Of a DNA stretch of 44,849 nt, positions 32,879 to 41,232 are shown one piece after another (within the stretch, counting starts at the first letter, position 1; the number at the start of each line of letters is the position of its first letter). Origin of the DNA: Acidimicrobiales bacterium (GTDB lineage Bacteria; Actinomycetota; Acidimicrobiia; Acidimicrobiales; AC-9). The notes beneath the pieces were generated by a model that worked only from the letters and a program-made list of their open reading frames with translations, ran no database searches and was not told where the DNA came from. The translations under genes and the position numbers were made by a program. The stretch is taken from positions 1-44,849 of the forward strand of contig DASXCO010000124.1 of NCBI GenBank assembly GCA_036491125.1. The letters are read 5' to 3'.

Positions 32879-34219
32879 ATGCGAGACATCCTCGAGGCCA
32901 TCCAGGCCGGAGCCCCCGGAGAGCAGCTCGGGGCGATCCCTATCCCCGAGTCCTACCGCGCTGCCGTGGTCCGCAAGTCGGAGACCGACATGTTCGAAGG
33001 CATGGACTCCGCCGACAAGGATCCCCGGCGATCGCTGCACGTGGAGGACGTGGCCGTCCCCGAGCTGGCGCCCGACGAGGCTTACGTCGCCGTCATGGCC
33101 AGCTCGATCAACTTCAACACCGTGTGGACCTCCATCTTCGAGCCCCTTCCCACGTTCGGGTTCCTGCAGCGCCTCGGCCGCGAGAGCAGGTGGGGCGCCC
33201 GCCACGACCTCCCCTACCACGTGGTGGGCTCGGACGGAGCTGGAGTCGTTGTCCGCGTCGGCTCGGCAGTCAGGAAGTGGAAGCCGGGTGACCGCGTCAC
33301 CATCCACTGCAACTACATCGACGACCAGGACCCCTCGTCCCACGACGACGCCATGCTGGCCGACAACCAGCGCATCTGGGGCTTCGAGTCCAACTTCGGC
33401 GGGCTGGCCGATCTCACGGTCGTGAAGGCGAACCAGCTCATGCCCAAGCCCGCCCACCTGAGCTGGGAGGAGGCGGCCTGCAACGCCCTGTGCAACTCGA
33501 CCTCCTACCGCATGCTGGTGAGCCATCACGGCGCCAACATGAAGCAGGGCGACTCGGTGCTCATCTGGGGGGCCACCGGTGGACTCGGCGGCTACGCCGT
33601 GCAGTACGTCCTCAACGGTGGGGGAGTACCCGTCGGCGTGGTGAGCTCGGCCGACAAGGTGAAGCTTCTCGAGGGGCTGGGCTGCGAGGCGGTCATCGAC
33701 CGCAAGGCCGCCGCATACAAGTTCTGGGCGGACGAGCACACCCAGGACGAGCGGGAGTGGCGCCGCCTGGGCAAGGACATCCGGGGGCTCGTCGGTGAGG
33801 ATCCCGACATCGTCTTCGAGCACCCGGGGCGACAGACCATGGGCGCGTCGGTCTTCGTGGCCAAGCGCGGCGGCCTCATCATGACCTGCGCGGCGACGTC
33901 GGGCTACATGATCGAGTACGACAACCGTCACCTGTGGATGAAGCTCAAGTCCATCAAGTCGAGCCACTTCGCCAACTACCGGGAGGCGTGGGAAGCCAAC
34001 GACCTCATCGCCAAGGGCATGGTCCAACCCATCCTCTCCACCGTGTACCCGCTCGAGGAGGTCGGCGAGGCCACCCGGCTGGTGCACCACAACCTCCACG
34101 AGGGAAAGGTCGGGGTGCTGTGCCTGGCGCCGTCGGAGGGCCTCGGGATCGACGACCCGGAGGCGCGGGCGAGGATCGGCGAGGACCGGATCACGCTGTT
34201 CCGCAGGCACGGCCGGTGA
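32879..34219 (+). CDS. ccr: Crotonyl-CoA carboxylase/reductase
   Basis: 446 residues of the medium-chain dehydrogenase fold. The N78-x-N80 block SSINFNTVW, WGFESNFGGLADL, the NADPH loop IWGATGGLGGYAVQYVLNGG and SSHFANYREAWEAN correspond to the CO2- and substrate-binding residues known in Kitasatospora (Asn, Phe-Glu, His), so reductive carboxylation rather than simple reduction is expected. It makes ethylmalonyl-CoA from crotonyl-CoA, CO2 and NADPH and defines the ethylmalonyl-CoA pathway; in some actinobacteria it also feeds polyketides. Its stop overlaps the epimerase start (GTGA). Confidence 0.95.
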   Translation: MRDILEAIQAGAPGEQLGAIPIPESYRAAVVRKSETDMFEGMDSADKDPRRSLHVEDVAVPELAPDEAYVAVMASSINFNTVWTSIFEPLPTFGFLQRLGRESRWGARHDLPYHVVGSDGAGVVVRVGSAVRKWKPGDRVTIHCNYIDDQDPSSHDDAMLADNQRIWGFESNFGGLADLTVVKANQLMPKPAHLSWEEAACNALCNSTSYRMLVSHHGANMKQGDSVLIWGATGGLGGYAVQYVLNGGGVPVGVVSSADKVKLLEGLGCEAVIDRKAAAYKFWADEHTQDEREWRRLGKDIRGLVGEDPDIVFEHPGRQTMGASVFVAKRGGLIMTCAATSGYMIEYDNRHLWMKLKSIKSSHFANYREAWEANDLIAKGMVQPILSTVYPLEEVGEATRLVHHNLHEGKVGVLCLAPSEGLGIDDPEARARIGEDRITLFRRHGR

Positions 34220-34641
34220 GCGCGCCCGGCCCCGACGCCTCCCTGCTCACCGAGATCGACCACGTGGCCATTGCCGTGCACGACCTGGGCGCGGCCATCG
34301 ACTACTACGAGGCGACGTTCGGGGCAACCGTGGCCCACCGCGAGCGGATCGAGTCCGACGGCGTGGAGGAGGCGCTCATCAAGGTGGCCGACTCCTACAT
34401 CCAGCTGCTGACCCCGATCCGCGAGGACTCTCCGGTGGCGAAGTTCCTCGATCGCAAGGGCGAGGGCCTCCACCACGTCGGCTACCGCGTCGAGGACTGC
34501 GGCGTGGCCCTCCAAGCCGTCAAGGACGCCGGCGGTGAGGTGATCGACACCGAGCCCCGGCCGGGTTCGCGAGGGACGACGGTGGCCTTCCTCCACCCCA
34601 AGACGGCCTTCGGGACCCTCATCGAGCTGGTCGAGGAGTAG
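34216..34641 (+). CDS. mce: Methylmalonyl-CoA (ethylmalonyl-CoA) epimerase
   Basis: 141 residues in the VOC fold. It has EIDHVAIAVHDLGAAIDYYEATFGA, EGLHHVGYRVEDC and TLIELVEE at the end; His and Glu metal ligands are present. In the ethylmalonyl-CoA pathway this epimerase interconverts the stereoisomers of ethylmalonyl-CoA and methylmalonyl-CoA. GTG 34216 overlaps the ccr stop, so the two are translationally coupled, which strongly supports the role. It is not related to the VOC pair at 409-1374 beyond the fold. Confidence 0.93.
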   Translation: MSAPGPDASLLTEIDHVAIAVHDLGAAIDYYEATFGATVAHRERIESDGVEEALIKVADSYIQLLTPIREDSPVAKFLDRKGEGLHHVGYRVEDCGVALQAVKDAGGEVIDTEPRPGSRGTTVAFLHPKTAFGTLIELVEE

Positions 34642-34666
34642 CGGTCTCGCCCGGCGGAGTCCATCG

Positions 34667-35557
34667 ATGAAGGTCCACCTGGTGGACGGCACCTACGAGC
34701 TCTTCCGTCACCACTTCGGCCAGCCGTCCCACCTCGACGAGAAGGGGGTCGAGGTGGCCGCCACGCGGGGAGTGGTCGCCACGCTGCTGTCGATGCTCGC
34801 CGACGGGGCGACGCACCTGGGCGTGGCAACCGATCACGTCATCGAGTCCTTTCGCAACGACATGTGGCCGACCTACAAGTCGAGCGCCGGCATGCCGCCC
34901 GAGCTGCTGGCTCAGTTCCCCCTCCTCGAGGACGCCGTGGCTGCACTGGGGGTGGTCGTGTGGCCGATGGTCGAGGTCGAGGCCGACGACGCACTCGCCT
35001 CGGCGGCCGCGGCAGCGGCGGCGGACGCCGAGGTCGAGCAGGCCCTCATCTGTACGCCTGACAAGGACCTGGCCCAGTGCGTGGTGGGCGAGCGGGTGGT
35101 CCAGCTCGACCGCCGACGGCGGCCCGACGCCGGTCCGCTGCTGATCGACGAGGGGGGCGTCGTGGCCAAGTTCGGGGTGTCCCCGACCTCGATCCCCGAC
35201 TATCTCGCGCTGGTCGGGGACTCCTCCGACGGCTACCCGGGCCTCCCGGGATGGGGCGCCAAGTCCACGGCGGCTGTCCTGGCCCGCTACAGCCACCTCG
35301 AGGACGTGCCCGAGCTGGCGCTGCGCTGGGACATCACTGTTCGCGGCGGCACCGCCCTGGCCAGCACTCTGGCGGAGCAGCGGGACCTGGCTCTGCTGTT
35401 CCGCGACCTGGCCACCCTGCGGGTCGACCCGTCGCTGCTCGACGGGGTGGACAGCCTCCGCTGGCGGGGGCCCACGTCGGAGTTCGGGCCGCTGTGTAGC
35501 CGACTGGACGCGGACGACCTGCGTCGGCGGGCGGAGTCGCTCGCTTCGCGGCGCTGA
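34667..35557 (+). CDS. 5'-3' exonuclease / flap endonuclease of the Pol I N-terminal type
   Basis: 296 residues. The acidic motifs of the FEN family are intact: HLVDGTYELFRHHF, SFRNDMWPTYKSSAGMP, VEADDALAS, ICTPDKDLAQCV, and the helix-hairpin-helix LVGDSSDGYPGLPGWGAKSTAAVL. It should remove 5' flaps or RNA primers. As a stand-alone protein it would supplement the nuclease domain of DNA polymerase I. Start ATG 34667 has GGAG nearby. It lies 25 bases after the epimerase gene, perhaps in the same transcript, with no obvious metabolic link. Confidence 0.9.
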   Translation: MKVHLVDGTYELFRHHFGQPSHLDEKGVEVAATRGVVATLLSMLADGATHLGVATDHVIESFRNDMWPTYKSSAGMPPELLAQFPLLEDAVAALGVVVWPMVEVEADDALASAAAAAAADAEVEQALICTPDKDLAQCVVGERVVQLDRRRRPDAGPLLIDEGGVVAKFGVSPTSIPDYLALVGDSSDGYPGLPGWGAKSTAAVLARYSHLEDVPELALRWDITVRGGTALASTLAEQRDLALLFRDLATLRVDPSLLDGVDSLRWRGPTSEFGPLCSRLDADDLRRRAESLASRR

Positions 35558-35558
35558 G

Positions 35559-36290
35559 CTACGGGCCCCCGAGCGCCGGGGCCAGGGGCCCGGCGGTGGC
35601 CTCCATCAGCCGGTCGAGGTAGCGCTCCCGGCTGATCTCGACAGCGCCCAGGTTGGCGAGATGAGGCGTCAGCCACTGCACGTCCAACAACGTGGCGCCG
35701 CCAGTGACCAGGCGCTCGACCAGGGTCACGAGGGCCACCTTGGAGGCGTCGCTGCGGTGGTGGAACATCGACTCACCGGCGAAGAAGCCCCCGATGGCCA
35801 CGCCGTAGAGGCCGCCGGCGAGCAGGTCCTCGCCGCCGGGGCCCTCACCGGGAAGCCAGGCCTCGACGCTGTGGGCCCAGCCCAGCTGGTGGAGCCGGTC
35901 GTAGGCCGCCGAGATCTCCGGCGTGATCCACCGGCCGGGCCGGTCGGGGCTGGCGCAGGCCCGACCCACGGCCTCGAAGGCCGTGTTCACACGCACCTCG
36001 AACCGTCGGCACGACCGGGCCAGCGAGCGGCTGATGCGCAGACCGTCGAGCGGCAGGATCGCCCGAGGATCCGGTGACCACCAGCCCGTGACCGGCGGCC
36101 GACCCGCAAGGTCGAGGGGCATCGGGAACAGGCCGCCTCGGTACGCCGCGAGCAGGGTGCCCGGCTCCAGGTCGGCGCCCACGGCGACGACGTCGTCGAC
36201 GAGCGCGCCCCCACCGACCCTACGGTGACGATCAGCCGCGCTGCCGGGGCGCGGAAAGCGCCAGGAAGACGGGGCCGGCTCGATGGGCAC
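35559..36290 (-). CDS. aat: Leucyl/phenylalanyl-tRNA-protein transferase
   Basis: 243 residues. Signature blocks: VAVGADLEPGTLLAAYRGGLFPMPL, GWWSPDPRAILPLDGL, WITPEISAAYDRLHQLGWAHSVEAW, GGLYGVAIGGFFAGESMFHHRSDASKVAL and the C-terminal LDVQWLTPHLANLG. It adds Leu or Phe to N-terminal Arg or Lys of proteins, marking them for ClpS/ClpAP. GTG 36290 (MPIEPAPSSW) fits the family start; the open frame continues upstream, but into the pccB promoter. Its stop is 1 base from the convergent exonuclease stop. Confidence 0.93.
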   Translation of the reverse strand: MPIEPAPSSWRFPRPGSAADRHRRVGGGALVDDVVAVGADLEPGTLLAAYRGGLFPMPLDLAGRPPVTGWWSPDPRAILPLDGLRISRSLARSCRRFEVRVNTAFEAVGRACASPDRPGRWITPEISAAYDRLHQLGWAHSVEAWLPGEGPGGEDLLAGGLYGVAIGGFFAGESMFHHRSDASKVALVTLVERLVTGGATLLDVQWLTPHLANLGAVEISRERYLDRLMEATAGPLAPALGGP

Positions 36291-36308
36291 GGCCCAGACT
36301 CGCGCTTG

Positions 36309-36314
36309 TAGCCT
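36309..36314 (+). promoter_or_regulatory. Leaderless -10 element (TAGCCT) of pccB
   Basis: TAGCCT lies 7 bases before ATG 36322. Confidence 0.5.
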
Positions 36315-36321
36315 GCCGGAC

Positions 36322-37881
36322 ATGGCTGAGCATTCGATGACCCAGCGCCTGGAGGAGCTCGCCGCCCGCCGCGAGGAAGCCAGGCACGCTGGATCGGCCC
36401 GGGCGGTGGAGCGCCAGCACGCCCAGGGCAAGATGACGGCGCGGGAGCGGATCGAGTACCTCCTCGACGAGGGGTCGTTCCAGGAGCTCGACATGCTGGC
36501 CCGGCACCGGGCCCACGGCTGGGGCCTCGACGACAACCGCCCGTACACCGACGGGGTGATCACCGGCTTCGGCACCATCGACGGGCGCCGGGTCGGGGTG
36601 TTCAGCCAGGATTTCACGGTCTTCGGCGGTGCACTGGGCGAGGTCTTCGCCGAGAAGATCCACAAGATCATGGATCTGTCCGCTTCCGTAGGTGTTCCCA
36701 TGATCGGCCTGAACGACGGCGCCGGGGCGCGCATTCAGGAGGGGGTCGTGTCGCTCGCCGCCTACGGTGGCATCTTCCTCCGCAACGTCGCCGCATCGGG
36801 AGTCGTCCCCCAGATCAGCGCCATCCTGGGCCCGTGCGCCGGGGGGGCCGTGTACAGCCCGGCCATGACCGACTTCATCTTCATGGTCCGCGAGATCAGC
36901 AACATGTTCATCACCGGCCCGGACGTGGTGAAGACGGTGACCGGAGAGGACGTCACCCTCGAGCAGCTGGGCGGCGCCACCAGCCACGCCACCAAGTCCG
37001 GTGTCGCCACCTTCGTGACCGCGGACGAGAAGTCATGCCTGGACGAGGTGCGCTACCTGCTCGGCTTCCTGCCCTCGAACAACCTCGAGGAGCCGCCGAC
37101 CCTCGAGCCGGCCGACGAGCCCGACCGGGCCACGCCCGAGCTGGCCGAGCTCATGCCCACCAGCCCCAACCAGCCCTACGACATGAAGCGGGTGATCGCC
37201 GCGGTCGTCGACGAGGGCGAGTACTTCGAGTATCTGCCTCACTGGGCCATGAACATCACCTGCGGGTTCGCCCGCATCGACGGCCACGTCGTCGGCATCG
37301 TGGGGAACCAGCCCCAGGTGCTGGCCGGCGTGCTCGACATCGACTCCTCGGACAAGGGCGGTCGCTTTGTCCGCACCTGCGACGCCTTCAACATCCCGAT
37401 CGTGACCTTCGTCGACGTCCCCGGCTTCATGCCCGGGACGGGCCAGGAGCACGGCGGCATCATCCGCCACGGCGCCAAGCTGCTCTACTCGTACTGCGAG
37501 GCGACGGTGCCGCTCATCCAGATCGTGACCCGCAAGGCCTACGGCGGCGCCTACGTGGTCATGAGCTCCAAGTCGATAGGCGCCGACCTGGCCTACGCCT
37601 GGCCGTCGGCCGAGCTGGCCGTCATGGGACCGCAGGGGGCGGTCGATATCGTCCACCGCCGCGAGCTGGCCGAGGCCGCGGACCGCACGGCGCGTCGGAC
37701 CGAGCTGGTCGAGGAGTACACCGAGCGCTACGCCAATCCCTACATCGCGGCCGAGCGGGGGTACGTGGACGACGTGATCGACCCGGCTGACACCCGGCGG
37801 GTGCTGGTGCACAGCCTCGAGCTGCTGCGCAGCAAGCGCGAGGACCTCCCCAAGCGCAAGCACGGCAACATGCCGTTCTGA
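36322..37881 (+). CDS. pccB: Acyl-CoA (propionyl-CoA) carboxylase, carboxyltransferase beta subunit
   Basis: 519 residues, typical. Carboxyltransferase signatures: GKMTARERIEYLLDEGSFQELD, LNDGAGARIQEGV, LGPCAGGAVYSPAMTDF, FVDVPGFMPGTGQEHGGIIRHGAKLL and VTRKAYGGAYVVMSSKS, and it ends RKHGNMPF. It transfers CO2 from biotin to propionyl-CoA and probably other short acyl-CoAs. The biotin-carrying alpha subunit is not in the window. ATG 36322 is favoured by the -10 element. A 65-residue gene follows 5 bases later. Context fits conversion of propionyl-CoA to methylmalonyl-CoA in the same pathway. Confidence 0.93.
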   Translation: MAEHSMTQRLEELAARREEARHAGSARAVERQHAQGKMTARERIEYLLDEGSFQELDMLARHRAHGWGLDDNRPYTDGVITGFGTIDGRRVGVFSQDFTVFGGALGEVFAEKIHKIMDLSASVGVPMIGLNDGAGARIQEGVVSLAAYGGIFLRNVAASGVVPQISAILGPCAGGAVYSPAMTDFIFMVREISNMFITGPDVVKTVTGEDVTLEQLGGATSHATKSGVATFVTADEKSCLDEVRYLLGFLPSNNLEEPPTLEPADEPDRATPELAELMPTSPNQPYDMKRVIAAVVDEGEYFEYLPHWAMNITCGFARIDGHVVGIVGNQPQVLAGVLDIDSSDKGGRFVRTCDAFNIPIVTFVDVPGFMPGTGQEHGGIIRHGAKLLYSYCEATVPLIQIVTRKAYGGAYVVMSSKSIGADLAYAWPSAELAVMGPQGAVDIVHRRELAEAADRTARRTELVEEYTERYANPYIAAERGYVDDVIDPADTRRVLVHSLELLRSKREDLPKRKHGNMPF

Positions 37882-37886
37882 CCGGG

Positions 37887-38084
37887 ATGGCCATCGACGA
37901 TGACCAGGACGAGGCGGAGGTGGTCGCCGCCATCGCCGCCGCCGTCGAGCTCCTCTGGCCCCGCCCGGCGCCGGAGCCTCCGACGCGGCAGCGCCCCCGG
38001 GCCACCCCGGCCTGGCGGTTCTCGGGCCGGTGGTGGTCCAAGCCTCCCCAGCTGCGGCGGGACCGGCCCTGGGCCGAGCCGTGA
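37887..38084 (+). CDS. Small acyl-CoA carboxylase epsilon-like subunit
   Basis: 65 residues: acidic start (MAIDDDQDEAEVVAAIAAAVELLWPR), Pro/Arg-rich centre, and WRFSGRWW near the end. The acidic helix, Pro-rich linker and Trp/Arg C-terminus resemble the epsilon subunits that stabilise actinobacterial propionyl-CoA carboxylases, and the position 5 bases after pccB matches. Sequence identity is too low for a firm call; similarity to small OadG-like subunits is possible. Its stop overlaps the next gene as GTGA. Confidence 0.65.
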   Translation: MAIDDDQDEAEVVAAIAAAVELLWPRPAPEPPTRQRPRATPAWRFSGRWWSKPPQLRRDRPWAEP

Positions 38085-39136
38085 CCACCCTGCTGCGCGA
38101 GGCGGTGGAGGCGGTCGAGCTCACCACGGTCGCCGACGACGAGGTCGTGCTGCATGTGCCAGCAACCCCCGGTCACCCGGCCCAGGCGATCCGGCGCACC
38201 GGCCTCGAGCCCGAGGGGGACCACGTGGTGGAGGGGGTCGCCTTCCGCACCCTGCCCCGCCCTCCGGGCCTGCGACTGGCCACCGTGGCGACCGTGAACG
38301 ATGTCCACTTCGGGGAGGTCGAGTGCGGGGTGATCGAGGGGAACACGTCGGGACCGGTGCTGCGGGTCGGCCCGGGCGAGGTGCCCTACCCCGACACGAT
38401 GAACCGGGCGGCCGTGCAGGAGATCGCCGGCATTCAGCCAGACCTCGTGCTGGCCAAAGGCGACCTCACGACCCACGGCACGACGGAGGAGCTCGAAGCC
38501 TTTCTCTCCTGCTATAGGCCGACCTTCGGTGACCGGCTCCATTACATACGGGGCAACCACGACGCCAGCGCCGACTTCTCCGTCGTCGCCGCCGGGCCCC
38601 GGGAGCTGACCCTGCCGGGTGTGATCCTGGCCGTGCTCGACACCACCATCCCGGGTCGCGCCAACGGCCGGGTCGATGCGGACCAGCTCGAGTGGCTCGA
38701 CGAGCTGGGGTCACGCGCCGACCGTCTGGTGCTCGTGTTCGGTCATCACCACCCTTGGGACCCGTCGTCGCGCGTCCGCCCGGAGACCTACTTCGGCATC
38801 AACCCGTCCGACTCGGAGGGCCTCATCGAGGTCATTGCCCGGCGGCCGGCCCTGGTCGGCTACTTCGCCGGCCATACCCACCGCAACCGGGTGCGGCGCT
38901 TCGGTCCCAGCGGTGACGTGCCCTTCACCGAGGTGGCCTGTGTCAAGGACTTCCCCGGCACGTGGGCCGAGTACCGCGTCTTCGAGGGCGGCGTCCTCCA
39001 GGTCCACCGCCGCATCTCCACCCCGGAGGCCCTGGCCTGGTCCGAGGGCACCCGGGCCATGTTCGGCGGCTTCTATGCCCAGTACGCCTTCGGCCAGCTG
39101 TCCGATCGATGCTTCGCCGTGTGGCCGCGTCGCTGA
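38081..39136 (+). CDS. Calcineurin-like metallophosphoesterase
   Basis: 351 residues. Metal motifs VNDVHFGEVE (DxH), LAKGDLTTHGT (GDxxxxG), YIRGNHDASA (GNHD), VFGHHHPWD and FAGHTHRNRV (GHxH) are complete, so an active binuclear phosphodiesterase is expected. Relatives include cAMP phosphodiesterases (CpdA/Icc). About 80 N-terminal residues before the first motif are unlike CpdA. No signal peptide. The GTG start overlaps the stop of the small carboxylase gene, coupling it to pccB. Why such a phosphatase follows a carboxylase is unclear; it may act on CoA intermediates or cyclic nucleotides. Confidence 0.88.
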   Translation: MTTLLREAVEAVELTTVADDEVVLHVPATPGHPAQAIRRTGLEPEGDHVVEGVAFRTLPRPPGLRLATVATVNDVHFGEVECGVIEGNTSGPVLRVGPGEVPYPDTMNRAAVQEIAGIQPDLVLAKGDLTTHGTTEELEAFLSCYRPTFGDRLHYIRGNHDASADFSVVAAGPRELTLPGVILAVLDTTIPGRANGRVDADQLEWLDELGSRADRLVLVFGHHHPWDPSSRVRPETYFGINPSDSEGLIEVIARRPALVGYFAGHTHRNRVRRFGPSGDVPFTEVACVKDFPGTWAEYRVFEGGVLQVHRRISTPEALAWSEGTRAMFGGFYAQYAFGQLSDRCFAVWPRR

Positions 39137-39165
39137 GCGTCTCGAGGACCGCGGTTCCACGTTGT

Positions 39166-39211
39166 GTCGAAAGTGGGCGCGACACTCAGCAGCGCGGCGC
39201 CCACTTTCGAC
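39166..39211. terminator. Bidirectional hairpin between convergent genes
   Basis: A perfect 15-base inverted repeat, GTCGAAAGTGGGCGC (39166-39180) and its complement (39197-39211), encloses a 16-base loop. A second pairing, GTGTCG (39164-39169) with CGACAC (39180-39185), would compete with it. It lies between the convergent metallophosphoesterase and mutase stops. No long U-tract follows. Confidence 0.6.
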
Positions 39212-39230
39212 CAGATGTAGGAGAAGGAGC

Positions 39231-41210
39231 TCAGCGGGACGTGACGCTCCGGTCGGCGCGGTGGCGCTCGGCCAGATCCGCGAGCTCCTCGACGAGGTGG
39301 GTGATCTCGAAGTCCTTCGGGGTGTAGATGGCGACCACGCCCGCGGCCCGCAGGCGGGCCACGTCGGCCGCGGGGACGATGCCCCCGACGACGACAGGCG
39401 CGTCGACTCCCTCCTCGCGGAGCAGGCCGATGATCTCGGGGACGAGCTGGAGGTGGCTGCCCGACAGGATGGAGATCCCGATTACGTCGACGTCCTCGTC
39501 GCGGGCGGCCGCCGCGATCTGGGCCGGCGTGAGGCGGATGCCCTGGTACACGACCTCGAAGCCGGCGTCGCGAGCGGCGACGGCGATCTGCTCGGCGCCG
39601 TTGGAGTGCCCGTCCAGGCCGGGCTTGGCTACCAGCAGTCGGGGAGGACCGCCCGGCAGGTCCCGCACCCGCGCCTGCACGCCGGCGATCTCGCCGCCGC
39701 GGTGGCCCACGCCTCCCCCCACGCCCGTCGGGGCCCGGTACTCGCCGAAGACCTCGCGGAGGGCGCCGGCCCACTCGCCGGTCGTGCCCCCGGCGTGAGC
39801 CAGGGCGATCGTGGACGGCATGATGTTCTCGCCGGTCTCGGCCGCCCGGCGCAGCTCGTCGAGCGCGCCGCTGACGGCGGATCCGTCACGCTGCTGGCGC
39901 CAGCTGGCGACGTCCTGGCGCTGGCGCGCCTCGACCGCCGGGTCCACGGTGAGGAAGTTGCCATCCAGCCCCTCGTCCTCCGAGGTGGGGTTCAGCGGTG
40001 AGGGGGCGGAGTCGGTGTAGGAGTTGACGCCGATGACCTTCAGCTCACCGGTCTCGATGCGGCGCGTCCGCTCGGACTGGCTGCGCACCAGGCGGGCCTT
40101 GAGCTCGTCGATCGCCTCGAAGGCGCCGCCCAGCCCGATGACCTCGTCGAGCTCGGCCCTGGCCGCCTCCGCGAGCTCCGCCGTCTTGGCCTCGACGACG
40201 TGGGAGCCCTCGAAGATGTCCTCGTGCTCCAGCAGGTCGGTCTCGAAGGCGAGCACCTGCTGGATCCTGAGCGACCACTGCTGGTCCCACGGACGGGGCA
40301 GCCCGAGCGCCTCGTTCCAGGCCGGCAGCTGGATGGCGCGGGCGCGGGCATTCTTGCTGAGGGTGACTCCGAGGGTCTCGAGGACGATGCGCTGCACGTT
40401 GTTCTCGGGCTGGCTTTCGGTCAGGCCGAGGCTGTTGACCTGCACGCCGTAGCGCAGGCGCCGCAGCTTGGGGTCCTCCACGCCGTAGCGGCGCCGGCAG
40501 ATGTCGTCCCAGAGCCGGGCGAAGGCCCGCATCTTGCAGGTCTCCTCGACGAAACGGATACCCGAGTTCACGAAGAACGAGATCCGGCCCACTACCGTTG
40601 GGAACTCATCGGCAGGCAGCTGACCCGAGTCGCGCACCGCGTCGAGGACGCCGACGGCGGTGGCCAGGGCGTAGGCGAGCTCCTGGACGGGCGTGGCGCC
40701 CGCCTCCTGGAGGTGGTAACTGCAGACGTTGATCGGGTTCCACTTGGGCACGTGACGCACGGTGTAGGCGATGGTGTCGACGGTGAGTCGGCGGCTCGCC
40801 TCGGGCGGGAAGATAAAGGTGCCCCGGGACAGGTACTCCTTGATGATGTCGTTCTGCGTAGTGCCGGCCAGCGTCCTCACGTCGACACCGGTCCGCTCGG
40901 CGTTGGCGATGTAGAGGCCGAGCAGCCAGGCCGCGGTGGCGTTGATCGTCATCGAGGTGTTCATGTCGCCCATGGGGATCCCCTCCATGAGCTGGGCCAT
41001 ATGCCCGAGGTGGGCGACAGGGACCCCGACCTTGCCCACCTCGCCCGCCGCTTCGGGAGAGTCCGGGTCGTAGCCGATCTGGGTCGGCAGGTCGAAGGCG
41101 ATCGACAGCCCGGTCTGGCCCCTGGCCAGGTTGGTCCGGTAGAGCTCGTTGGACGCCTCGGCGCTGGAATGGCCCGAGTAGGTCCGCATCACCCACGGTT
41201 TGTCGGCCAT
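39231..41210 (-). CDS. ecm: Ethylmalonyl-CoA mutase (coenzyme B12-dependent, MeaA type)
   Basis: 659 residues in one chain. The catalytic barrel is N-terminal (MRTYSGHSSAEASNELYRTN, then SIAFDLPTQIGYDPDSPEAAGEVGKVGVP). TYSGHS in place of the TYAGFS of methylmalonyl-CoA mutase is the mark of the ethylmalonyl-CoA mutase group. The C-terminal B12 domain has KPGLDGHSNGAEQIA (DxHxxG), GISILSGSHL and VVVGGIVP. It isomerises ethylmalonyl-CoA to methylsuccinyl-CoA. ATG 41210 was chosen (MADKPWVMRTY); ATG 41219 and GTG 41225 are alternatives. It follows the dehydrogenase gene by about 22 bases. Confidence 0.93.
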   Translation of the reverse strand: MADKPWVMRTYSGHSSAEASNELYRTNLARGQTGLSIAFDLPTQIGYDPDSPEAAGEVGKVGVPVAHLGHMAQLMEGIPMGDMNTSMTINATAAWLLGLYIANAERTGVDVRTLAGTTQNDIIKEYLSRGTFIFPPEASRRLTVDTIAYTVRHVPKWNPINVCSYHLQEAGATPVQELAYALATAVGVLDAVRDSGQLPADEFPTVVGRISFFVNSGIRFVEETCKMRAFARLWDDICRRRYGVEDPKLRRLRYGVQVNSLGLTESQPENNVQRIVLETLGVTLSKNARARAIQLPAWNEALGLPRPWDQQWSLRIQQVLAFETDLLEHEDIFEGSHVVEAKTAELAEAARAELDEVIGLGGAFEAIDELKARLVRSQSERTRRIETGELKVIGVNSYTDSAPSPLNPTSEDEGLDGNFLTVDPAVEARQRQDVASWRQQRDGSAVSGALDELRRAAETGENIMPSTIALAHAGGTTGEWAGALREVFGEYRAPTGVGGGVGHRGGEIAGVQARVRDLPGGPPRLLVAKPGLDGHSNGAEQIAVAARDAGFEVVYQGIRLTPAQIAAAARDEDVDVIGISILSGSHLQLVPEIIGLLREEGVDAPVVVGGIVPAADVARLRAAGVVAIYTPKDFEITHLVEELADLAERHRADRSVTSR

Positions 41211-41232
41211 AGGACCCATTGTCACCCGTCGC

